A program made the translations under genes and the position numbers. A DNA stretch of 64,000 nucleotides. Origin: Sequoia sempervirens. Taxonomy: Eukaryota; Streptophyta; Pinopsida; Cupressales; Cupressaceae. The DNA lies in assembly GCA_007258455.2 (NCBI GenBank), contig VDFB02000003.1, forward strand, positions 39,993,986 through 40,057,985, in the 5' to 3' direction. The stretch's first letter is position 1; every line of letters starts with the position of its first letter. The notes under the pieces were generated by a model. The model saw only the letters and a list, made by a program, of their open reading frames with translations, was not told where the DNA came from and did not search any database. This document shows, piece by piece, positions 36,100 to 47,333 of the stretch.

Positions 36100-36479
36100 T
36101 GTTAGAGTAATCATGCATTAGCTAATAATTATTTAATATTTAATTGATTATTAGGCTAATTTATTCTCATGCACTTAAGCTAAACTTAGGAGTATTTTTT
36201 TCTATTAACTAGAGTGAGCTTTCATTAGATCATTTTGTCTCATCACATAGGATGTTAACACTTGTCATGATCTAATCCCTTTATCATTTATGGTTGCTCC
36301 TATAAAGCACTCACCCTTATTGTATCATCTCTCAATCTCCTTGAAGACTCTTGAGGTTCATTCTATTAGTATTTTCTTGTTGAGGATATAGCAAATCATT
36401 ATTTGCAACTCTCTTTGTGTGGAAGATGTTCTTGTTCGTTGTTTGATCGCATGTCTCATGTTTATTTAGAATTATAACA
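36100..36479 (+). repeat. 3' LTR of E2 (380 bp)
   Basis: It runs TGTTAGAGTAATCATG to ATTATAACA. It includes CTCCTATAAAGCACTC (TATA) near 36297 and the GTCATGATCTAATCC block also found in the E1 LTRs. A purine-rich tandem repeat starts a few bases to its right. Confidence 0.85.
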
Positions 36480-36485
36480 ATTTGG

Positions 36486-36840
36486 AGGAAAGGCATGTTA
36501 GGATGAGTAATTCTAAAATTTTAAAATTGAAGGGAAAAGAGGGCTTTGGAAGAAATGTGTGTTATATGTTGAGATGAGCAAGTTTGAAATCTCAAAATTG
36601 AAGGGAAAAGGGGGTTTTGGAAGAAAGGCATGATGGGATGTTGTGATGAGGAAGTTCAAAATCTTGAAATGCAAGGAAAAGAGGGGTTCAAAGGAAAGGC
36701 ATGTTACAATGAGCAATTTCAAAAATCCCAAATAGAAGGAAATGGAGAAAATGGACTTAGGGGAATAGGGGAAAGGTGGGTTCAAAGGAAAGGCATGCTA
36801 ATATACTAGGATGAGAAAGTAAAAAATCCCAAAATAGCCC
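36486..36840 (+). repeat. Purine-rich degenerate tandem repeat, 65-95 bp units
   Basis: Five units each begin with a version of GGAAAGGCATGTTAGGATGAG and contain AAAATTGAAGGGAAAAGAGGG and TTTGGAAG or TTCAAAG. Units start near 36486, 36552, 36623, 36692 and 36786. The 90-codon - strand frame across them is repeat-derived (Phe/Pro/Ser-rich) and not called as a gene. Confidence 0.8.
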
Positions 36841-38889
36841 AATATCACTTAGGGAAGGGCCATTTTACAAGGCATTAACCATACAAGTACCCTAAAACAA
36901 ATTTTATTGAGGATTTTAAGAATAAAACAATTTGAATGAGCATCCTTAGACTATTAAACACATGAGACCCAATTGAGGATTTCTTACATTGGTTATCAAC
37001 ATTGGGTGAATAGGGTTAGATGCATAAAATGCAAGTATTTTATAGAGAAAAGAGACACATTAAATTAAGATGCCAACATGTCATATGAACAAACCTCATA
37101 GTTTCATAAGTAGGGCCCCAATAAGATCCCCCCATTAATTTTTCTAAATTAAAAAAAAATCACTCTCTCCAAAATGGCTAAGGGAATACAAATGTCTTTA
37201 TATTGGTAAAATACTAAAAGAAAATACAAAATAATTCCTACTTATCCTTAATTTAATCTATATTCAAATGCTATAAACTTAATGCGATTAGAGCTAGAAT
37301 ACTTTGCATTTTTTGAACTGCTTGAGGTATTCTAAAGCCTCTTTTTAGATCCTCCTTGCCTTATATTTTCATGTACCTTATTAAATTACATTATGAAACA
37401 CCAAATTAAATACAAAATTTTGAAACCTCAAAAATCTAAATTGTAAACTTTCCAAATACAATAAAATTCTATGAAATTTCTTTAACTCCCCTAATTTTTT
37501 AGATTTCTAGAAAAGATTATTTTTGATGTAAGCATAATTCAAGCCACTAAATGTAAGTTGTTTAGGGCATAAATGACACAAGGTAATTAAAAGATCATAA
37601 ACTAGAGGACATAGACAATCTAGACTAAGATATAGTATTTAAAAACATGCATAGGTGTTTATGTTGTTGAAATAGATAGTAGACTATCTTACTGTTTGAC
37701 CATCTTTCCTCCTTTGTAAACATGGGCATTACATTCTTGCAAAAAATGAACAAAAAATTCTTAATTTTCATGTCAAAAAAATGTACCACAGATTCCTTTT
37801 CCCTCCTTTACAACTCCTAATGAATTTTTCTTCCCTTCTCTATGAAATGAGAATTGTTGTGCAATTTTTGTTTACAAAACATGGAAAACCACAACAACAT
37901 TACATAATTGCAAAAACCCACAAAAAAAAAAACAAAAAATCACTTGTTTTCATATAAAAAAATACACTAAAAATTCTTCTTGCCTCCTTTACAACTCGTA
38001 ACGAATTTCCCTTCCCTCCTATGCATAACAGTGAGTGCTTTACAAGTTTTATTTGTTGAATTTGGGCTCAATATATGGAAAATGTTGAAGACATAAAACC
38101 ATAATAAGCTACTTTGTTTAATTAGTGAGACCCTATCATGTCAAAAGTCATGTTGTATTATAATGTTGTGTTATAGTATATTATGGTATGTTGTTAAAAG
38201 TCATGTTGAATTATGATGCAATATCATAGATAAACTTTCTCCATGCCTCAAAAATATTATTTTATCTATGAGATTTATTTCTACACCACTTGAGATTGAC
38301 ATTGTTCAATCCAAGGCACATGGGCATGAACTCAAATTTCAAGTTTTCAAATTCAAACTTCATGTTTATTTCTACTTGTCATTATAAGTTGATCTTGTAC
38401 ACATTTGTGTGACATGTTGCTATGCATCGTATTTAAAGATATTCAATGTGCCATTAATTCATGTGTTGGATTTGAGAACAAAAGGAAAATCTAGAGCACA
38501 CTTCAATTTTCTAAATGACAAAAGAATTGCATCTGCCTATAAGCCATATGTATATTGATGAATGCTAATCTTTGATATTCCTCATCGTTCATAATTTGAC
38601 TTGTCAATCAGGGTGACTTAAGAGACCATGACCATTTATCGAATTGACAATCTCCCAAATACCACTTTGACATTTTCAACTATTGAAAAGATGAAGACAA
38701 GAATTCATAAGATTGAACTCTTTTGTTACAAATCAACTTTACATATCTAAAAAACAAGATCGACCCACAAAGATTTTTAAACTATATAAATTAACATATT
38801 TCATTAAAGCAAATAATAAATGAATTCTACACAACATCAATAATTCAATGCCATGTATTTTAAAAATCATTAGTTGATTTCCACATTTT
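36841..38889. other. AT-rich intergenic sequence, no gene
   Basis: No supported gene. An imperfect direct duplication of about 190 bp centres on CTCCTTTACAACTC, near 37803 and 37988. ATGTTGTATTATAATG-like words repeat near 38140-38215. Confidence 0.5.
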
Positions 38890-39180
38890 TATTTTAATAA
38901 GCCTTGTATACGGTTAGGTAGGTGTAAAGTCAAAACATGCATGGGCCAACATGACATTTTCCATGGGCCCACATGGCTTTTTCCAGCTCATTGCCGAGTC
39001 GTGGCATAAATATGTCGTACGCCAATAATTCCACTGACATAAAGTGGGGGAAACGGTGGGCGCACTCTACGTCTCAGTTTTCCGCATATTTGGAATTCCC
39101 AAAATGATCATTTTTGTTCCCTTCGTTACACGTCACCACACCCATTTCATTCCTATCCACTCCATTTACTTTCTCCCACA
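38890..39180 (+). repeat. Promoter-like repeated segment, copy 2
   Basis: It is the partner of 17451-17710. It keeps CATGGGCCCACATGGC, TTTTTCCAGCTCATTGCC, CGTGGCATAAATAT (39000-39013), AAACGGTGGG, TTTTCCGCAT, TTACACGTCACCACACCCAT and CTATCCACTCCAT. The copies lie about 21.4 kb apart in the same orientation. Conservation concentrates around the TATA-like box and the leader-like downstream part. Confidence 0.6.
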
Positions 39181-42149
39181 TTTATTTTATTTTCACTACC
39201 AACCAGTAGGAAAATGTTCATAGGTGGATTAACTCTACATTTTATGTGTAACATCCACAACTTATTTATTTATATTTTTGATCATTTATCTTTTCATATA
39301 CACACATATATACACACATATTTAAGTACTTAACTCCCATCTTATTAGTGGATAGGTTACACATAGTATGAGATTTAAGTCTGAAACAAGTCTCACACCT
39401 ACAAACCACCGAGTCGTGAAAAACAAGTTTTAGTTGTCGTTTAATGGTAAAACATCTGTTGTTTAATGATAAAAACCTCTACAATATCATATAAAAGCCT
39501 CCAAATTTTCACTTATCAAATAAATATTGATTTTCCAATTTGATGAGAACATTTTATTTCCATTTCCAGTATTTTTTGTCGATTTGATTAATTTTTTATT
39601 TTTTATTTTTTTTACATTGTTTTATATTTTAAATTTGCATGCAAATATTTCAAAATTAGATAATAAGTAATTTTTTTAGGAAAAAATCTAGATTTGTCTA
39701 AATTTATTTCATTCTATTATTTAGCAGGTACCAGCGTCACCGGTCACATGAAAAAAGTTTACAAGATGCACTGCAGTTTATAAGGGGACAGATACCCGAT
39801 TGATTCCTGCAATCTAAAAATAAAATAAATTATTAATTGTTTAATCTAGCCACATGAAATTAGAATTTGGAGCACATGACATCCATACACACTCATGCAC
39901 AAAAACGTACTCTCTGACATATTAGCATACATATAATTTTCTATCGATGTAATCATTGCACCTCCTTTAGGTGCAAGTGCTAGTTTTTAGATATGAATGA
40001 AAGTCTAAAGTTTTGTCTCACTTTCACACAACTTAATAGTTTGATTGAAACTATCTCAAGTTAAAATTTTTGAAGAGAAATAATTTTACTTGAAAAAACT
40101 TGTATTTACATGGCTTCTTTACATGGTTGTTGAAGTTTTGTGTGATACTTTTTTCAATCAAAACGATATCACTTAAATTTATTTTTATATTATAAATTCA
40201 TAATTTCATTGCATTACATAGTTTTGGTCTAACTTATTTTGATCAAACAAATTTTAGGAGAAAAACAATTTCATACAAAAGTTTTTGTTTGAAACTGTAC
40301 TACTTGTGGTAGTACCTCTTCTTTTTTACAATTTTTTTGAAATCCTAACTTTGACCCATCTTTTCTTGGATTACAAGCATCTCCTAGAAAATTTCAAAAA
40401 TACTCTTTGATAGATCATGAATCCTAATTTTGAATTTCTTTTAATAATGTACAAGTAGGTCTTTATAATTAAACATAAGGTTTATTAGAAATTAAAAAAT
40501 TATACTAATATTTGTTTTAAAAATTAAGAAAAATACAATGCACTAGAGAAGAGAACCATTTTTAAAAGGATAAATAATATTTTTATTTAGGATGAATACT
40601 TAAGACAAAAAATATTTGAAGTGAAGTGAAGTAAACAAAATCACAATCTATAATGAATACTCTAGAAGGGTGCAAACCCAACCACCAAGGAGGAACAATC
40701 ACAAATTTTGTTGCTAATAGGTAAAATAATGAGATTGAAGGCAATGGCCAAGCAAGTTGGAGGACAATCTAGGGTTGAAGTAATGATAAACAAAGGCATT
40801 TTAGAAGAAGACTAGGAAATGATGCCAAACAATGAATAAGGGCTAATAGAATCAACATTCAAGCTAGACAATAATGAAAGTGGATCAAATAGGAAAGATA
40901 AGAACAATAAGATAGACAAGGACATCAATGTTACCCTGGAGAAAAGGTTGTAGTTAATAAGTAAGTTGCCAACTATGTGGGAGAAGAAAAGTACAAAAAA
41001 TGGGTAGAAGAGCCACTCAATTAGGAACCCAGTAAAACCTTAAACTTCCTACTTCCTAATGATGTTATGGGTTTTATTACTAAATGCCAAACTTAAATTA
41101 CTGTTTTATTGTTTCTAAGAAGCATACATACTAAAACATAATTTTATAAATGGGCTAAATTGAACTAGTAAAATAAGGACATTGGAAAATTGAATTTTTA
41201 AGAGGTATAAGAAAAGGGAACATATCTTGTATGTTCAAGTCAATTGATCATTCCCAAGTGATGTTGCAGTATGGGACATGAGTGACTTATGTGCAATTTT
41301 ATTATCTTTAGGCTTGAAACTTTGATTTCCATCCTAAAAGTTCTTCTCGCTCTCTCTAGACCCATGTGGATAGAACTTCCCTACTTAACTAATTCTAGCT
41401 TTTAAACAATCCCTAAGGCACGTTATGGCTCAGATTGGTAGAGTAATATAGTACAAACACAACTTTGGTAGATCAATATAGTACAAACACAACTTTGGGA
41501 AATTTTATTATTTTGAATAAGTATTGTCAAAGAATATTTATCTAATTGGCCTTGGGAGAATATTAATTTGATGGTTCCTAAGTTCAAATTGGATTAAAAT
41601 TTAATCTATTTGAAAAACCTCACCTCATTTTTTTATAGAAAAAAACCACTTGTTATAAGATTTTCCTTTTAGGAACAAAAGATTCACTCAACCATCTTCA
41701 TCCTCTACTCCAATCAACCATCATATTCAACCCCCACTTAGCCTCCTTCTACCTATAAGATTTCCTATTAACCTCATGCACTTTCTAATTCATCATCTTA
41801 TTCTTTTTCTCCTATCAACAATCATATCCAAGTTCCCACTCATACTCCTCCTCCCCATTAGGTCTCCTCTTAACCTCCTTTAATTTCCAATTAATCCCAT
41901 TCTTCCTCTACCCACAAAATTCCACCTAATACACCATCCATTTTTTCTCCCTTATAAGTATGTGGTCATGAAAGACAAATGGATAATGATTGGGAAGTAT
42001 CATCATAACTTCCATTATCCATATTAGGATCCATCCAATTCTCCTTCCCATATCCCTCTATATCCTTTTATCTGAGCATTTTTCTCCCTTCCACCAAATT
42101 CATGTCAGATTAACGCCCCCCTTTATAGCTTCTAAAGACTAAAAGAGCA
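39181..42149. other. Intergenic; possible exon-like scrap and LINE-like 5' part
   Basis: Mostly AT-rich without genes. At 39725-39780, after an acceptor-like TATTTAGCAG, a short + frame reads GTSVTGHMKKVYKMHCSL and stops; I considered a Bax-inhibitor-1-type N-terminal exon, on weak similarity only. 40560-41400 is purine-rich and may be remnant of a LINE first frame (PMWIELPYLT near 41362). A 31-bp phrase, ATATAGTACAAACACAACTTTGG, is doubled near 41446-41509. 41660-42110 is markedly C/T-rich on the + strand. Confidence 0.35.
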
Positions 42150-42999
42150 ATGAACAACTATTAGTCTTGCTAATAGTTTGTGTTACTATAAGAGGATGAT
42201 ATTATGATCTCTTTTTCATCATGAATGCATTATGCTTTATTAGAATTTAAAAGGATCAAACTCTCTCATCAAAAATTAAATGTTAAAAAAGGTAGTTATG
42301 AAATGGGAACCAAATATTTTACTCTTACAAGAAGTTATACTAACTTGAATATGTCCCTATTTAATGTTTGGAGAGATATTTTTCGACATTCATCTCATAG
42401 GGACAAAAGAAGATTTTTTATATAGATTTTTCCTAAGGTTTTGAAATGTCATTGATAAGGAGGACGGTCCCTCACATAGTTGTGTTTGGGCCCATACTTT
42501 TATCAATAAATAACACATTTGTTTTTGCTTTGTATATGCATGTTATGATTTTAAACAATAGATTACGCTTTGGGAATGGATGTCTAAATATCTTAATAAT
42601 ATTGATTGGATTTTAGGTGGATATTTTAATATGGTGGAACATCATAAGTATTGTATCTAATTTAATCATAATAAAGTAAGAAATGAAGAATTTGATAATT
42701 GGTTGTATTGTCTAACTTCTTGCCTATGGGTGAACCCATTCATGATAAGTTATTTAGTAATGCTAATAGTTGGTTACATGGTCTAAGTATAGACTAGGAG
42801 GTAATGAGAAATTAATCAAGTTGGATAGATTTTATATATCTCCTAATCTATCATTGGTCCATGATTTTTCTAGTACTTATGTCCAAGTAGACTACTCTAA
42901 TACTATTTTGGATCATTTTTCTTTTGTATTATCCCCCTCTCATAGAAGTATAAAATTATTTCTCCACTCCTTTATGAACTCAAATTTTCACTTGTTAGC

Positions 43000-43172
43000 C
43001 AATAGTGGTAAGGTATGATGGTTAAGTTGTTATGGTGTTGTTCTTGCCATCAAGGTTCAAACCCCACTAGGGTGTAATTGTTGAATGTTTAAATTGGGGA
43101 TGAGGTTCCCCATTTGTGACCTCACCGGTTCATAGCTTCGAGTCAAAAGCGTTTACCCCTTAATAAAAAAAA
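43000..43172 (+). mobile_element. tRNA-derived SINE inside the LINE
   Basis: About 170 bp with an A-box-like ATGATGGTTAAGTTG (43015), a B-box GGTTCAAACCCC (43054-43065) and an A-rich tail TTAATAAAAAAAAA. Box order and spacing are those of RNA polymerase III promoters in plant SINEs. A TCACTT word follows the tail (43173) and also occurs 5' of the element (42989), a possible short target duplication. It interrupts the sequence between LINE endonuclease and RT. Confidence 0.65.
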
Positions 43173-44510
43173 ATCACTTAAAAAATCCTAATTGTATAGC
43201 TACATTAATGGGAATTTGGAACTACCCAAGCCACAATAAGGGGACTTATAGATAGAGTGATGGTGCTCTGCAATTTTTATAATTTACTAATTTCATATGC
43301 TCATTTGACAAATGAATGGATAGACAATGTAAACATAGAGAAAAATACCACTACGGGAAATTGGAGCATTCTAGAAATAACTCAATGTTGATCCAAGTAA
43401 CACTAAGGTTTAAGCTTCTATTACTACTACCAAGGTGCAACTACACAAACTTAATAATTACAGTGGACAAGACTGTGCTAAAATAAGAGCTAGATTACAA
43501 TAGACCAAAGAGGCTAATAGAGGCTCCAAATATTTTTTACTATTTAAAATACAACCACAAGAAGGAGAATATATGTGCCATAATAGATGAGATTGGTTCC
43601 TTACATATGAAATCTTATGAGATAAGTATCTTTTTCTAAAAAATTTATGATATTTTTTTATGGAGAATATCATCATTGGAAGGATATTTGACAAAATTTG
43701 GAGATTGTTAAAGAATTTATCCCTACCAAAATTGATCTTAGGTAAAACCAGTTCTTCAAAGAAAATTCTCTACTTGGAGGAAATAAAACATGTTATTTCT
43801 TTGACATCTAAAAAATGCTAGGCACTAATAGGATTATAATAGAATTTTATCAAGCTATGTGGCATCATATTAAGGATGATTTCTTCTCTTCTATACTTGG
43901 AATCCTTTAAGAAATTATCATTACCTGGCCTAATATCAACATAGGCTTAATCAAACTTCTACCTAAAGGAAAAAATTAAGACACCTTGTCTAGTTGGTGA
44001 CCTATTAGATTATTAAACACCTATTACAAAATCACTACGAAAGGTTTGATTATTCAGATCAAACCCATAGTGCAAGGTATAGTAAGAGATGAACAATTAG
44101 GGTTTCTTGGAGTTAGATACATTCTTGATAACTTAATTTTGGCATGGAAAGCTAGTAAATGGGCCCAACAATCAAGTCAAAATACATGGCTAGTTAAATT
44201 AGACTTGATAAATCCTATGAAAAAGTATGCCAAAGCTTTATTCTCAATATGCTACTATTGCTAGGTTTTGGGCCCAAAAATCAAGAAGGTATCTAAATGT
44301 TATTTAAATATGTCAATGCTTAGGTAGTTATTAATAATTGTATGATTAATCTATTTCCATTATAATGCTCCACCAAACACTGATGTTTGTTATTGTCATT
44401 TCTATATGTGCTTACAAAAAATGCATTGGGTTATTTGTTACTAAAACACCAACTAGATGAAGCTCATCTCAGGAATATATATTCCTCAAAATAATGTATT
44501 TATTAGATGG

Positions 44511-45475
44511 GTGCTACCATAGTAGCATGTCCCACTTGTGGGACATCTTAATTTTTTTTTCTAAAACCATATTTTTTAAAGAAAAACTATTGATTTAAGC
44601 CTTGAGGGGTTCCATCTAAAGGAGTTTAATTACAAGGGATTAGACCAAACCACTTTAAATAAAATCCCCTTGGATGAAACCCCCTAGTATTAAATCAACC
44701 CTTAATGAAATCTCCTCCACACCTACCAAAATACTACAAAAAACCAAATTTGCTTCACCTTTTGGAGAATCAAATGAAATAATTTTGAAAATTTTATTCT
44801 GTAAATATGTAGTGCTTAATATAAGATTTATAAAAAGTACAATTTTTAATATATTTAATTTGATTATTATTTTTATTTTCTATTTCTAGTGAATTATGTA
44901 GTTTTTTCTTTGAACATCAAGGTCCTTGTTCCAAACACATGAAAAAATAAAAAACAAAGATTTTTTTCTAAAAATTATCAATGCAATAGGTATTGATATC
45001 CTAATTTCAAGAAAAAAATAATTTAGATATATACAAAAAAGTTATGCATTATAGAATAAACTTATATCTAAATTATAATTAATCTCACTTCAAAATTAAT
45101 TAAGAAAATATGGAGTAAAAAATCATGAAAAAATATCTATGTACTATATATTGATATTAGCAGTCCATTTTTAAAAATTTATAATTTTATCCTTTTTGGG
45201 AAAAAAATTATGCAATATGGAATAAGTGTCACTTTTTAAAAATCTTGTTAACTATACAAAATAATTTATTAAAACTTACGTAAAAAATCATCTTCTATAC
45301 TTAAAAAAATACATTTAGAATCTACACATAAAATCTCAAAAATTACTATTTCACATTGTCTTCAAATTTTTAATGGTTTAGTTGTTACAGGGGATAAAAT
45401 GTAGAAATTGATTAAAAATATTGATTTCAATGTCCCACTTTGACTGAAAAGTGGGACACACCACAATGGGATCAC
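44511..45475 (+). mobile_element. Non-coding TIR element, copy 3, inside the LINE
   Basis: Left end GTGCTACCATAGTAGCATG and CCCACTT; right end, inverted, GTGATCCCATTGTGGTGTG and CCCACTT. The inverted repeat is imperfect and about 35 bp long. The interior aligns with copies 1 and 2 (GAACATCAAGGTCCTTGTTCC block near 44912, GGTTTAGTTGTTACAGGGG near 45373), but it is the most diverged copy. It splits the LINE between RT and its C-terminal region. Confidence 0.7.
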
Positions 45476-46330
45476 CTAGCTCTCATTTTGTTGAGGATAG
45501 TATGTTATTTCTGTAGAATTCAAAAGAACTTAATAACACCTTTGACATGCTAGAATTGTATTTTCTATCTCAAGATCTTAATCAAATCACCACAAAACTA
45601 CTTAACATCATTGGCATGCTAGACTTCTATTGTTCTATCTCAAGATCTTAATTAGTCCACTATAAAACTAACTTTTTGATGTTTCAAACTAGCCCTATCT
45701 CTTAGTGGATTCCTAAAGAATGGAAATGAATTAAACATGGGAAATAAATAAGTATCTTGTTATACCTTTTGGTGTGAGAGTTTTCCTTTCTGACATGTGC
45801 AATTGGTTCCTCAACAGACTAAATAACAAACTATTTAATTGGAACAACACGTTTCTTTCTTTGGTAGGAAAAGTTAGAGCTTCTTAACACACGCGTATTA
45901 CTCATATTACTAGATGTCTTCCAACAATGGTTGTGCAAATTTGAATAAACACATTCAATATTTTCTTTGGACCGAATTGGATGGTAATACTAATTTTAAA
46001 GCTACATCTTTGGGATCATTTCATTTACCCAAATTTTTAAGAAGGATTATGATTTATAATCCAAAGACTCAAGGGTCATGCTTAGCTACTAAATGGATAA
46101 TTAGAGCTATTATATATAAGAACCATACAATTTTTGGGTATGATATATGATCTATCTAGCATTTGCATAGGAAAATGGTACCCTGTGAATTGGTTGGATA
46201 AGATCCTTCTTGCTCTATTATTCCCCCTTATAATATATTTGGAAGGCATGACAACATGTTTTATCATTTCTTAAAGTGAAAGGAATCTTCCTTACAACAT
46301 GGTTTTATTTTTACCCCCTTTTCTATTTGG

Positions 46331-47161
46331 TGGAATAATTGTATATAATATCAAGGTTAGCTTCTTTCTATTAGCTTTTCTAGGAAAGATTTTTTTATTT
46401 ATTTTTTGTTGAAAAAGTGGTTTGTCAAATTGGTGATATTTTTGAGATTTCACTATTTTGAACTGGTTTCCCTAGAAATGAGATCACTATATTTGAGAGC
46501 TTGAGACAAAATTAGAGAAGTGGGGTCACTATGTCTGAGAGCTTGAGATAAAATCACAATATCAAATTTGTCATTTTCAAATCTATCACCCATCTAAATC
46601 CACAATGTTGTTCAAATATGTAATTTTGTTTAGAGAAAAAATTGACCTTCAATACTTGCATAAAGTATTCGTTTTGGTGCTATTGGATGTAAGAAAAATT
46701 TCAAGAGTGTTTAATAAGCAACACATTAGAACAACTATGCTAGGGTTAAAGTTTGGGACCTCCTGAAACCTTAATAAAAATCGAAAACTTAATAAAAAAT
46801 AAAACAATAGAATAATCAATAAAAATATAATCTAAATAATGATGTGGATAGAAAAGATCAATACACCGAACTTACAAAAATCTTAAAAACATTATAAATA
46901 ATATCTTATGATTATTAAATGACTTAAGAATAATTCTATTAATTATACGCCTAAACACATAACCCAAAATCTTATATATATATACTTCTGAGCATGAAAA
47001 TATATCTATACACAGGATTACCCAATATAAATATAGTCCAATGTACCTCTAAAAACCAGAGAAAAAGATGCATCATCAAAATCACTCTTTAAACCCACCA
47101 TATTTGTGAAGAATTGAGCCTCTTACACATTACCTCAGAGACCATCATTGATATGGCCACT
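46331..47161. other. Intergenic, nothing recognised
   Basis: AT-rich. A short phrase, GGTCACTATGTCTGAGAGCTTGAGA, near 46520 echoes GATCACTATATTTGAGAGCTTGAGA near 46481, a 2-unit duplication of about 39 bp. No gene. Confidence 0.5.
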
Positions 47162-47333
47162 TTCTCATACATCTCGGCTTAGTTTTTCCACGTTCTCATA
47201 CATCTCGGCTTAGTTTTTCCACATTCTCATACATCTCACGGCTTAGTTTTTCCACATTTCCACATTCTCATACATCTCGGCTTAGTTTTTCCACGTTCTC
47301 ATACATCTCGGCTTAGTTTTCTCAGCTTAGTTT
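47162..47333 (+). repeat. 31-bp minisatellite upstream of the F-box gene
   Basis: Units beginning TTCTCATACATCTCGGCTTA start at 47162, 47193, 47224, 47265 and 47296. Spacing is 31 bp except for one unit enlarged to 41 bp by an extra CA and a doubled TTTCCACA. Sequence identity between units is high, so the array is young. It lies about 0.9-1.0 kb before the F-box start codon. Confidence 0.92.

Larger units (their letters stand above)
34352..36479 (+). mobile_element. Non-coding LTR element E2, 5'-truncated
   Basis: It holds the last 143 bp of a 5' LTR (34352-34494), a PBS, a 1.6-kb interior and a complete 380-bp 3' LTR (36100-36479). It belongs to the E1 family by LTR, PBS, PPT (TTAAGGGGGG at 36090-36099) and interior landmarks. 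It lacks the TIR element, so it shows the uninterrupted interior of the family. No protein domain is encoded; frames of 74-90 codons are not conserved with E1. Confidence 0.78.
42150..46330 (+). mobile_element. Decayed L1-type LINE with SINE and TIR insertions
   Basis: The endonuclease part is seen as WILGGYFNMVEHHKYCI near 42609-42659 (the catalytic GDFN Asp is Tyr) and TWSKYRLGG...IKLDRFYISP at 42770-42850. RT follows from about 43800: a KALGTNRI-like start, WPIRLLNTYYKITTKGLI near 44000-44055, and DEQLGFLGVRYILDNLILAW at 44088-44150. After the TIR element, 45860-46270 holds the C-terminal zf-RVT-type region (LNKHIQYFLWTELDGN, IYNPKTQGSCLATKWIIRA). Many stops and frameshifts; no 3' poly-A or target duplication located. 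Confidence 0.8.

Noticed and set aside
36513..36785. 90-codon - strand frame rich in Phe, Pro and Ser
   Set aside because: It is a product of the purine-rich tandem repeat units.
43054..43065. GGTTCAAACCCC as part of a functional tRNA gene
   Set aside because: No cloverleaf can be folded around it and an A-rich tail follows; a tRNA-derived SINE fits better.
47162..47333. CRISPR-like array of 31-bp units
   Set aside because: Units are directly adjacent without unique spacers, and the context is a plant nuclear genome; it is a minisatellite.
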